NCBI GenBank assembly: GCA_032358165.1
Contig: JAALGY010000018.1
Location: 124,001-188,000, forward strand
Direction of reading: 5' to 3'
DNA from: Diplosphaera chodatii
Taxonomy: Eukaryota > Chlorophyta > Trebouxiophyceae > Prasiolales > Stichococcaceae
DNA length: 64,000 bases
The translations under genes and the position numbers were made by a program. A model generated the notes under the pieces. That model was not told where the DNA came from. It searched no databases and saw nothing but the letters and a program-made list of their open reading frames with translations. This document shows positions 11,961 through 23,500 of this stretch, in pieces (position 1 is the stretch's first letter; each line of letters starts with the position of its first letter).

Positions 11961-13008
11961 CCTTCTGGTTATACAACGATCAGCGGCCGCGGGTGTGCTG
12001 GCCTTGAATGCATCAGCTAGCTGAAGGTGCCATGGCTGGCAGCCTGGCACGAGCGGCAGACCTGACATGGTCATCGATGGGGCATCCCTGCAATGCTGAC
12101 GGCCGCATACCAGTAGAGGGCAGAAACAACTTCAGACGCACGCTCTTGTGCGCAATAGGCTTGCAGGTCTCCGGGGTAGCAGTCTAGCAGACATGGTTTC
12201 AGGCAGTTTCTTGCGTCTTGTGAGGTTTGAGACATCTGAACCAAGCATTACCGTAGTCACATACATATGAGGGCAAATCTCACAAAGGCATGTCATCTGC
12301 AGCCATGACGCAGGAGGACATCATTCCTTGCCTGACATAGCCGAGGTGAATCCCCAAGCTGTGTGTGTGTTAGCGCAGCCATCAGGCTGAGAGATGCGGA
12401 GAGTGCTCTCTGGCTTACATCAGCACACCAGGACAACAGCGATGCAATGAGCGATGCGCTGTGCACATCATCCAGCGCCCTTGCATTTGGCACAGGTGCA
12501 TGTGCGGGCTGCTGGCAGCTGCCAAGCTAAACCCTAAAAATACCTGCACAGAATGCTGGTGCGTTCGAGGACAACCTGCTTGGTTCGACCTCGAGTCCCA
12601 GCAGTGGTGTGCCATGCATGAGTCACACGTTGGTACACGTGTGGTACAACAACATGATCTGACACGTAGCTGCAGTCCACAGCCCTAACCCCTTCGCATG
12701 CGCTTGGCGTCACGCAGAAGCTGTCGCCTGAGCGCCAATCCCATAACAACGTCAAAGATAGCGTGGACATTTTGCAGAAGAAGACAGGATTGACGGATGC
12801 ACAAAACGTGACGCAAGATGAACGCTGGAAGCAGCTGTTGACAGTTGGGACTGATCAATGTGTCATCACAGATCAAATGGTGCCCCCAGCTGCCCGGCTC
12901 ATCTACCACCCACGCGCTGCTCACATCGCCTTTCTGGATATTGCTGTCGAGTGGATGTCGAAAGTGCCGCTTGCAGCAGTAGATTCGCCGCGATCGCTGC
13001 GGCTGGGC
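11961..13008. other. intergenic / 5' region of the TylF-like gene
   Basis: No separate gene is supported. The reading frame of the next gene is open upstream to about 12763, so a longer N-terminus (ATG at 12954 or 12763) cannot be excluded. The ATG at 13009 gives the most typical signal anchor. Confidence 0.5.
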
Positions 13009-15070
13009 ATGGGACCGCACACGATCGCCGGGTGGTTGGGGTTGGCCCTGTCAGCCGTGGCCATCCTGGTGGTGCTGCGGCGGCAGGCGCCCCACTCGCT
13101 GCTGCGGCTGCAGTTCTCGGGCACTCCCGTGGACGAGGGCTCCCTGCGGAAGCTTTACATCCACACGGTGAAGCACTCGGTAACAGGATTCCTGCTGCAG
13201 ACGCCGGGGTACAGCCACTACGGGCCCACCTCCGGGCTGAAGCAGCATGAATTCGTCGAGGAGAGGCGCAGGAATGGGCAGGACTGGCCCGTCTCGGGTG
13301 CGTACAGTATGCTTCGCACCACGCACTGACACTCTGCCTGTGCGGCGCACAGCTGAGTGCTGCCATATGCATGCACCGATGTCACCGCCTTCTGCCACAC
13401 AAGAAGCTCAAGCAACCATGAACTATGGTCCATCCCTGCCTGCACCCATCGGATCCCACTCTGTGACGATGCATGCATGCAGGTCTGACGATGGCAGGGC
13501 TGAACCGCATGGACAACATTGAGATGCTGCTCGGCAGGGTGGTGGCCGCCAACACGCCTGGCGACTTCGTTGAAACCGGTGCGATGCAGATGATTGCCAC
13601 ACCAGCCCTCCCCATCTGCAGGCATGAGTGTACAGAATATGCTGCATGTGTCGACCATGCCCCGTGCTATCGTGCGCTGACGTCATGCATCAACTTGAAC
13701 TTGACGCAGGCGTCTGGCGTGGGGGCGCGTCCATCGTTGCGCGGGCGGTGCTTAAAGCGCACGGCGTCACAGACAGAAAGGTGAGGTCTGCGGTGTGTGC
13801 AGCATCTAAAGCCCAACAAGCCCATTGCATAGGATATATTGTGCATGCATCCTCAAGAGCTCAAGCCGACGACATGCACCAGGCGGTCGGTCCTGGTCCG
13901 GTTCGATTTGCACATGTTAGCGGCTGGTCACAAGATACGCGCTGCGGGCAGCAGCTCAGGCACCTGCATGTGGCCAGCCACATGCCATTGACGTGTCTGT
14001 GCTGTGCCTGCGCAGGTGCACCTGGTGGACTCGTTCATGGGCCTGCCCAACGCCACGACGGAGGAGGACAGCAACAAGTGGGCACGCATGGACTACCTGC
14101 AGGTGTCGGAGACGCAGGTGGAGGCGTCCTTCCAGCGGTACAACCTGCTGGACGACCAGGTAAGAATCTTAGGATTTTGCATGCCCTGTTCGATCTGCAT
14201 TTGGAAGTTGCTGGACGCCCACGCCAGCTGACTGAGCCGCTGCAGCGGCGGCCACCACGCAGCTTGCAGCTTGGAAAGCAGCCGCATGTCATTGTGGGCG
14301 GGGCAGGACACACCTACCGTAGCAGCTGGGGCACGCTGCGCTTTTTGTGTGCTTAATGCTTCGGTGGCAGCACTGCGCCTCAAAGTCAATGTAGCCGTAC
14401 CCCTCAACGTATTGAGTGGCGCATGTTGCCTGGCATCATTGCAAGTCTAGTTAGGACCGAGATTGCTGCACTGCAGATGGAGGTTGTGGGCTACGTCTGA
14501 TACACACGTGTGTACAATCTGTTTGTGCGCAGGTGGCGTTCTACAAGGGGTTCTTCAGATACTCAATGCCAGTCTTTCGTGAGAGCAACACTGGGCCAAT
14601 CGCCGTGCTGCGGATGGACGGCGACATGTACGAGTCAACGATGGGTATGTCACAGACAGGCCAGCCTTGTGCACATGAAGATGTGTGCTGGCGCATCTGG
14701 CTGCTACACTGATGCATTCGGTGCACAAAACATAGGCATGCTCATGCTCGTAGTGCTGCCTTGAGAATGGTGTCATGCCTAGCTGCCAGTGGCAAGTATG
14801 AGCAGCCACATCAACACTGATTCCATGTCGTGCGCAGACGTGCTGTTCAATGCTTACGATCGGGTGCCGGTGGGCGGATACTGCATCGTGGACGACTGGA
14901 CGGTGCCCGAGTGCCAGAAGGCCATCAAGGAGTTCTGGGACATGCACGGCGGACAGGAGAGCATAAACAAAATAGATCATTCCGCGGTGTGGTGGCAGAA
15001 AACACGCGCTGCACCGCTGCAGCACCAGTGGTATGAGGATTTCAACACATCGCGGGGGTCAGAGACATGA
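13009..15070 (+). CDS. TylF/MycF-type O-methyltransferase, membrane anchored
   Basis: Predicted SAM-dependent O-methyltransferase of the macrocin O-methyltransferase (TylF) family, which methylates sugar hydroxyls. Six exons close in phase: 13009-13297, 13483-13578, 13710-13780, 14016-14159, 14533-14644, 14838-15070; 314 residues. An N-terminal hydrophobic segment (GWLGLALSAVAILVVL) suggests a type II Golgi or ER protein. Family motifs in order: TMAGLNRMDNIEM, TPGDFVETGVWRGGASI (SAM-binding loop), VHLVDSFMGLP, RYNLLDDQVAFYKGFF, VLRMDGDMYEST and GGYCIVDDWTVPECQKA (acidic, metal-binding loop). Bacterial TylF proteins are soluble, so the membrane anchor is the unusual part. The substrate is unknown; methylated cell-wall or N-glycan sugars are a reasonable inference for a green alga. 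Confidence 0.9.
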
Positions 15071-16133
15071 TTTGCAGCTGTGCTTTCACATCAGTAGTGT
15101 ACCATCACACCCTCATCAGAGATGCTTGCCTCGCGCATCTGACAACATGCTGGCAGTGCAGCATCTTAGCTGCTATTGTTGACCGCCTGGCTTTCAGGCC
15201 GCACATCAGCGCTGCTGGTGTCAGCGCTGCATGGATAGCAGCTGACACACTTGACCGGGGCGCTAGCCGCTGTGATGATCACACACGGTACCTGCATGGT
15301 TTCTCTGGCTTTGTGGCCCCTCAGAAAAGCTGACAATGGGCAATGGACTGCATGCCAACCGTGGTTTGTGTTTGCTGGCTGCTGGTGTTTGGACCGCGCT
15401 CCTGTGTCATGAAGTACTCTCGTGCTCCCGAAGTCACACACGCTTTTGTTTTCGTGGTTTCAATGCCTTCCACCATGCTGTAATAAGAATAGCCATATGT
15501 GCGGACCGCTCATCATGTTTCATCATGTTTGATGTTGTGGCGCACCATCACGGGATGTCGGCACCATTCATCACGAACAGGCTTTCGTTGTTACGGTTGA
15601 GCAGTATTCAAGCCGTGAGCACTGCGCCGCCTGACTGTCTGACACAGGGAAGCTGGAAGCAGAATGATCTGAACCTCGGGCCGCCTGTGGTGCAGTGGAA
15701 AAGACAATCGAAGGTCCTGCTTCTGGAGCTGCGGTCACGCATTCTGATGTCAAGTAGTAGTAAGAGCAATTGCTGATGAGATAAAGCTTGTTCGGCCGTA
15801 GTCGTCAACTGTGGACGCACACGGACCGTCACTCCAGCAAGCATCTGCTGACACAGACCATTTTGTGATGTGGCGGGCGGTAGAGAAGGGCAGTTGTCGC
15901 GAAAGCATGCTGCAAGCAGCTGGCACTGTTACATGTGTTAGGCTTGACAACCTGCAGACTGGCCACTCACGCAGCCTACAATGTGGACCAAGCCGTCCTT
16001 CGGTGGAAACCACCGGCCCACTGGCTTCAAGGGTGTGCTTCTGCACCTGTGCAACTGGCGCACGGCACACCAACATCAGGCATGCAGTGGTTTTTTAAAA
16101 GCTTCCAGATCTGCAGCTGCTGTGGGGGCCCAT
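15071..16133. other. intergenic, no supported gene
   Basis: Lies between the 3' ends of two converging genes. Short frames only, with no recognisable domain or exon chain; presumably 3' UTRs. Confidence 0.55.
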
Positions 16134-16728
16134 TCAGCGCAGCAGCCCCAGGCGCGCAGCCTTCAGCAGCAGCCCCGCCTGCTTCCTGCTGCCTGGCCCC
16201 GGCGCCTGCAGCGCCGGCGGCGAGCTCAGCGGCGGCACGCCATTGCCGGCCGCCGGCTGCAACGGAGCCCTTGCACCAGGCGAGCTGAGCAGTGGCGGCA
16301 ATGGCAGCAACGGCGGCGCTGCAGCTGTGGCGCTGAGCCGCTGGGGCGCTGATGACCGGCCTATACTTCCAGCATCCCGCACTACGCTGGCTCCAGCAGC
16401 ATCCCGCGGCGCCGAGGCGGGCGCAGCTGCTGCGCATGATGCCGTAGTGAAACGTGCACTGTGTTGTTCCTCAACTCTGCAACGCTGTGGTGCCGCACCA
16501 TCGCTGCCGCAGCTAGGGCAACGGCTGCTGCTGTCGCCTGTCACAGCTGCTGCTGGCACTGCATCGAGCGCTGCGTGCTGCACAGCTGCAAGGAGGCGGC
16601 TGCTGGCTGGCTGCGAGGCGGTTGCACCACCTGCTGTCCTGCTGCTGTGCTGCATATCACCCCAGAGGGTTTGCCTGCACTGGCTGCTGACTGCTGCGGG
16701 TGGTGCCTGGCAGCCTGGCGCTGTGGTG

Positions 16729-16761
<33 letters not shown>

Positions 16762-17554
16762 CTGCCTGCAGACGAAGCAGCTGGCCTGACCGCCGGCGAT
16801 CTTGCCCATGCTGCATTGCAGACCTGCTGCTGTGGCGGCTGCTCTGCACAGATGGTCCATTCTGTGGGCTCCCGCGATGCCGTGCTGCAGGGAGCGCCGG
16901 GCTGCCTACCACGCCTGCGGGCGATCCAACGCCATGAAATGACAGCAGGGTTCCTTGCTTTGCCCACGACGACCAAGCCTCGTGGCAACCGTGTGGTTCC
17001 AGCCAGCAGTACAGGGTTGTTGATGGACGTTACCAATGACAAACAAAGCTATTTTAAGTGTCATGACACACCTGCCACGCGTGGCATCTGGAGCGCAGGA
17101 AGCACGCTGTTGCGCTGCAGCATCCGTGCTGTTGCGGTCCGCAGCGGAGGCGGCAGACATGGCGCCCTGCCAAGCAGGAGCTGGCTGTGTCCGTCTGCAG
17201 GCACATCATGCAGTAACGTTGCAAACAGGGTCGTACTGCCTGCTGAGGGGCAGGCACTGTTCTCTGCTTTCACACAGCAGAGCGGCTGCATCTTGGCTGA
17301 TGCTACAGATGGCCGCACTGGCACCAGCAACATCGGACCAAAGCTAAAGGGTAGATTCGGCAACACGACAGATACAACAGTATGATACACATGCTGCGTT
17401 CGCAGGTTCTGTTGTAGGTGGTTGACTGCCGTACCTTGACAGCGCAGACTGGCCTTCAAGTGCCGCTAGCCGCTGCTGCAGCAGGTCAGGGGGCCGGCTG
17501 GCGGCGCTGTGCACGATGGAAGCCTGCAGCCGGGCGCAGCCGCCCGTGCTGTCG
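16134..17554 (-). CDS. possible low-complexity 3' exons of LIG4 or a separate gene
   Basis: The minus strand is open for about 300 codons (16134-17042) with Ala/Pro/Ser/Gln-rich sequence, including a ten-glutamine run. Two more exon-like stretches lie at 17061-17300 and 17420-17560 (the latter reads LLQQRLAALEGQSALSR before a GT). Composition matches the Ala-rich end of LIG4 just upstream. The plus strand is also open here (16243-17385) but would encode an odd polycysteine run. I could not find splice junctions that prove linkage to LIG4, so this is a weak call. Confidence 0.3.
16731..16760 (-). repeat. (CAG)10 trinucleotide repeat
   Basis: Ten perfect CTG units on the plus strand, read as CAG (polyglutamine) on the minus strand within an open frame. 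A microsatellite, probably length-variable. Confidence 0.9.
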
Positions 17555-20500
17555 TCAGCTGCTGGAAGTCCATCTTGCCGAATACTCGCCTGTGCTGGCT
17601 GCAGCCTGGATGATAACAGCGAGGCCGCATGCACAGTCGTCATGTCTTCGAGGCTGGACGCTTTGCCAAGGCGCATCTGCGCAGGGGCAAGTTTGAGTTG
17701 TCGGGAAATGCCACCGCTGATATTCTGTCCTTATGTCGCCACAGACCAGTGCAGCCAAGGCAGCAGCGGTGCAGTGAAAGGCAATGCAGGAAGATCCAGG
17801 CACCCGAGTGTCAAGGCCATTTTGGCGACACGCATCGAGCGCCGGCTGCAGTGCTGCCACTGCTGCAGCGGCCGTAATCGCACCCCGCTCAGGCTGCAGC
17901 GCTGCTGCTGCTGCCAGTGCTGCCTGTGCAGGGCAGCTGCGGACATCCTCGGCTGCTGACCCATCGGCGGGCACGCAGCTGACGGTTGTGGCGAGGTCTG
18001 CTGCCAGGGGCGGGGGCACGACTCTGTGCTCCCTGCCGACCGCTGCTGCCGCTGCTGCAGTTTCCAAAGGGGCAACTGCAAGCTTGCAGCTGCCGAAGGG
18101 CCTGCCGTCCAGCTGCACGCCGGCTTCCGCCGCCGCCGCCGCCACAGCCGCCACGGCCGCTGCAGCGGCTCCGATCGGGTCCGCCGGAGCTGAGGCGCAA
18201 CGCCGGGGCCGCCTCAGAACGTCGCCAGCAGCGGGGGAGCCGACAGCGGCAGCCGCCGCGTCGCTGCCGAGCCTGCCGGGGCCGCCGATGCTGCCGCTGC
18301 GGCCGACGCCCCCGCCGGGAGCGGCTGCCGCCTCGGGCTCGCCGATGCCGGAGCGGCACAGCAGGGCGGCCAGGTCTTCGGGATCCACATCCTCTGCCAG
18401 GCTGCAGTGTCGGTACAGCAATGTTCAAAGTTTCCAAAACACCAACAACAGAGATGGCCCTCCAGAGCAAAGCACGTCACGACATGGCGCTCTGCTGGCT
18501 TGAGCCTGTGTAAATACTGGTGACTGCCCTGCTTGACAGGCAATGTGTTGACCAGTAAGCGAGCAGTCGCCTGAAAGCTCGTGCACATATTAGCTGGATC
18601 TGCATAGGATCTGAGTTTGCAGTGCGGCGCTGCACAGGTGCAGTGTTGGGCGTGCCTGGTGTCGAACCACGCGGCAACGGCTGCTCCCGCGGTGTCCCCC
18701 CGCATGTGGCAGTAGTGCCGCGGCCGCAGCGGGGTGAGAGTCCCGCGTTCCCCACACTCCCGCAGCCAGCCGCAGCAGATCACGTCGCGGCCGGCGGCCG
18801 CGTGCGAGCGCGCCTGCCAGCTGCCCGGGGCGGCCACGACGTGCGACACGCCCGGCGCCCACGACTGGAACGGCACCTGCGGACATGGGGGAGGACTGGT
18901 CTGGTTCAACTGCATAGTGTTTGGATCACAACATAAAGTACAGGCTGATGTTTGGCTGACGTTTGGCTGATGCTGCATCAGGTGGTTGACCTGCAACTGG
19001 ATATCTGCAGGCGCATGTCACCGTGTTGCAGCGTCACTCCAGAACCTGAGGGGCGCCAGTCTTATGTGAGAGGCCCTGCAACAACGGCCATCAGGAGATG
19101 ACGAGTGTCCACCTGCGCGCCCAGCCGTCTGGCAAGGGCCTCAGCGTCGCCCCGTTCCACCGGCGGCAGGTCAATCAGCAGCGACAGCCCCGCCAGCGCG
19201 CCGCCCTCGGCCTATGAGTGAAATACAGATGGTGGGTGGCTCATAGGAAGCCATACTTGGTCGGGCTGTAAGGTTGCAATATACCTTGCTCCTGCTGACA
19301 AGGCAAGGGCTGCTGGTGGCTGTCCAACTCCTATGGCAGCTGCAGCGTGTGCCATGAGAGAGGCAGCACGCTCGATGGCCCAGACCGCTGCACCCAGTCG
19401 CAAAGTCACCAACAGGCGCCGGCACCGCGCGACAGCTGCCCACCTGCTCGGCACCCGCTGTAGGGTCTAGAGCAGCGGGCCGCATGTGGTCGACCACCCC
19501 GCGGACACGCCGCCTGCCGCCGGGGCTGCCGATGGCGTGCGCCTCGCCGCGCCGCCGCCGCCGGACCGCCGCCGCCTCCCTGGGGCGGCTGCGCTTGCGG
19601 CCGCGCCCGCCGTCGGCATCATCGTCGAATACCCTCTTGTCTGCGACAACGAAACACCTCTGTTGTGACACTGGACGACAGCTGGCTGGTGCAGCGCCTG
19701 TCGTGCTCTCTAGGGGGCTGGCTGCTGTGTCATTTAAGCTATCCCTGCCAGTCTCAGTTATGCGACTCCTCCATCCTACTCATCAGGCGGACAACCTCAC
19801 GGCTGAGCCAGCTAAACCATCTGGCAACATCTCGTACGATTGACAGCGGCTTGGTGTGTTTTGAGAAGTCAAGCCAGTTTCGACCTTGCAGTACTGACAC
19901 CATGCCCACTACCGTACCTGGCGTCGTGGCGGCGGCCGCCAGAGCAAGCAGCGAGGCGTCGGTGTCGGCCTGCGCGGGGGCCTTGTCCCAGCGCACCCGC
20001 GTCGCGATCGGAAAGCGCAGGCCAATGCCCGTCGCATATGTGCGCGTGCGCGTCAGCCGGATGTCGCCCTTGAGCTGTGCTCAAAACATTTCCAAAATCA
20101 AAGCACGAACAGATGGCCGCAGGGCTCATGAGCAAAAGAACCATAGAGCGGGTTGCAGGGCACAGTGTGTGCCGTGGAGGCAGCCAACGATGCCTGGGCG
20201 CAGGCCTGAAGTGCACCATACAGCACAACACACCAAACTCTAGGACGATAGATGCTGGATCCAACAGACAGCTCAGGGAGTCAATCCAGGAAACATGAGC
20301 AGAGTCTGGCTGCTGAAGTACTCCACTTGCCTGGATCACCACCGAGCGCAGCGGCTCTGACACCCACAAGTCGGGCGCGTCACCCGCCACCTCGATGCGG
20401 CCTGCCGCCGGCAGCCTGCTGCACACCCAGAACAAGGCAGCACGTCACTGCCATAGCAGGCAAACTCTGTTGCGGCGTGGCCTCGTCAAGCCGTGCAGCC

Positions 20501-23500
20501 GGCGCCTCAGATGCCGCGGTGCGTCTCAACATCGTGGTGACAGCAGCGCAGGAGGGGGCTGCATGAAAAAGGGGCACCCGGGGCGGGGCGGCAGGCGGCG
20601 CTCCCCAGGGCGCCGCTCCTGCAGCAGCGGCGCGATGCGGTCGTTGATCAGCCGCCGCTCGTCGTTCGTCAGCCCGGTGCCCACCCTGCGGTGATCCACC
20701 GAGAGCAGGCAGTCTGACGCGTTTCCTCGGTGTGTTGAATCGCACTGCAGCGACGCTCGCAGGCATGTCCCGTGTGGCAGCCCGGGTTCTGAATGGCTGT
20801 GCCGTTTCCAACTTCTTGTGCACATTACATCTCATATGTGTCGAAGTCCCACCACCACTGGACGGTACCCAGGCGTTTGCCTTCAGCAGGGTGGTTAGGT
20901 TAGAGGATCTCACCGGCAGAAGGAGACGAAGGTGACGTCGCCCCCGTGCTCCAGCTCCACCGGCGCCTTTGCAAGCCCCATCAGGTACCTGCAGCACGTT
21001 ACCACAAATGCTCTTGCACCAAACACGTAGTGTGTCTGGAGCCAGCTGGAGGAAATAAAATAAACTCATAAAATCAATATACATAAATAAATCCGTATAT
21101 TTCCAGCATGCTGTCGCTGGGTCAGGCAGCAGATGGACAACGCGGGAGTCCAACCACACGCAGTGCAGGACCAAACGCTCCAAATTTCAGCACCAGGTCC
21201 GTGCAATATCAGCACGACAAGAAGCAGGCTAGGGTTTGGGTCGATGACAGTGGCTGGGACGCACTGCGCGCCGCGCCGGACGCCGGCCCAGTACACGCCC
21301 AGCACGACAGCGTCGATCTCGTGCGCCTGCGTGGCACGCGTACAGTGCTGGACACCAGCAGTATGCGGGTTGTGCGGCAGGGTGAAGCGAAGGGAAGGGC
21401 TGAATCTTCCTAGTTTTGCTCAAACTGCGGGTGGCATTTGAGAGGCAGATGCAGGCCAGAATGCATTGGGCATACTCTCCTGCATCATGCCACGTTTCCC
21501 AGGCGCAGGCCTAACGACACTGCTGCACGGCAGCCGCCACGCTGCCCTCGCAGCAGGCAGCACGCAGCCGCGGGCCCGCACCTTGATGTAGTCGGGCTTG
21601 AGCTTGAGCCAGGCGCCGGAGCGGTCGTTCGCGCGCCACCGGCTGCCGGGCTGCTTCAGCACGATGCCCTCCTCCTGCGGGTGGCAGGAATCATAGCATT
21701 CAGAGGACTATCTGTGTCATGTCTCTGGGCTGGACACAAACTGCCTTGCTAGCTCTGTTCCACGAAGTCACAGAACCCAGTATGGTCGAGGGGTTGCAGC
21801 TACCTCAGCACTGAGCATGGTCAGATCAGCAACAGCCCTGAGCATGGTCTCGTCAACATCAGAAAGGTCGGCAGTTCCCGACAAGTGTCGGGAGTGCCTA
21901 GCGCCCCTGTGCATCGGGGGCGCCATCAGCTGCTGCACACGAAACAGACAAGAAATACAACAGAAGCACGCCTGCAGGCGCAGCGCATTTTCCAAGTGGT
22001 CGGCGATCTGCTCGACTGTCGTGCAGATGCGCGAGGCGGGCGGCCCGCCCAGAAAGGCCTCCTGGTCCGGCAGCAGCAGCGCGATGCGGCCGGTCACCAA
22101 GCCCCTCCCTGGAGCCAGACCGCAGGGATTGTTTTTCTGACAGATGAGATGAGGTGATGTGCTGTGCTACACCCAGCAGCCAAGGCTGCTGGGTGGAACA
22201 AAAGGGTTTGGTGCGCTCTGACCCGATCACCTCCGCAGCTGCACAGGGATCACAGGCAGGTGCTGGGCTGCGGGTATGCCAGAGTCTGGCAAACCCTCAA
22301 GCAGCACAGCAGGGCCCGTGCCAGGCGCTAGAGGGACCATGCCATACAGCCGAAGACCTGTCCGCTTGGCAGGCAGGGTGCGCGCACCTATGGGCACGCC
22401 GGCGTCGGGCGCATCCCGCACCGCCGCCCGCAGCAGCGCGTGCCGCTCGCTCAGCGGGCGCGCCACGACGGAGGTGTCGCCGACGTACAGCACATCCCAG
22501 CACACGTACACCACCTCCAGCTCCTGGACCTACAGATGTCCATCAAGTGCCTGTCAGAAACCCCGGAACATGTCCAACATTTGCGACTCCCAAAAAGCAG
22601 GCCCAGAATCGCACCAACAAAGTGAATGATGTCACCAACTCGGGTCAGGGTACGTGGTGCCCAGGTGCTGAGCAGGGCACAAGCCGACATGTGCAGCACC
22701 GTGCAAGCTGCATAAGCGAAGCTACAGCATGGCAGGAGAGGTGGATGTGGTGGCACCGGGCATTTTCGTAAGAGCACCAACAGTGGCTATGCCATGGAAA
22801 CTGCTGACGTTGGCGTCAGCAGCACGGCCAGGCTCACCAGCGGGTGCATGTAGGCATTGTCGGCGTCGTACAGCTCGCCTGCAGGGGCAGCACCCGCACA
22901 CACACCAGCTGAGCGCCCCAGCAGTCAGCACTGCACGACATCCTGGTTGTGGGCCCATGGCCTCCCACAAGCGAGTGGAGCAGTGACATGTACAAGGGGG
23001 ATTGGCAGGGGATTTGCTGAGAGGCGCACCGTTGCGCGCCATGGAGACCACCCTCTCGGGGTCCGTCGCGTCCCGGGCCGCGGTGACCGCCTGGTGCAGG
23101 CCGCTGAAGGGCTCGAAGACGCGCCTGCAGCAAACAACATCATCGATTGGCTGGTCAGGATCAGCAGAGGTCTCGTCAGGAAGCCATCAAGCGGCAACCT
23201 CGCAGCTGCTAGGCTTCTGCAGGGTTGCCCATGGAAGTTGCTGGTGCATGCAGCAACAGGGTGCACGCAGCACCATGACCACACCAGTGTGCACCCCTTT
23301 CGGCCAGCACGCGGCATTCTCACAGCACCGACCCTGTGATGCATGTCTCAGCCCTACAATAAAATAAATAAAAATTAAATTAAATAAAACTAGACTCTCA
23401 CCGCAGCTTGTTGAACACTACCATCTCGCCGTCCAGGATGACCGGCCGGGTCACAAGCTGCGCGTCCAGCACGGGCGCCATGATGTCGTAGGAGCTCCAG

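Noticed and set aside
12533..12690. CCCTAAA/CCCTAACC telomere-like words
   Set aside because: Single isolated units, expected by chance.
16243..17385. 380-codon plus-strand frame
   Set aside because: Encodes polycysteine and low-complexity sequence opposite a more plausible polyglutamine frame; no splice or domain support.
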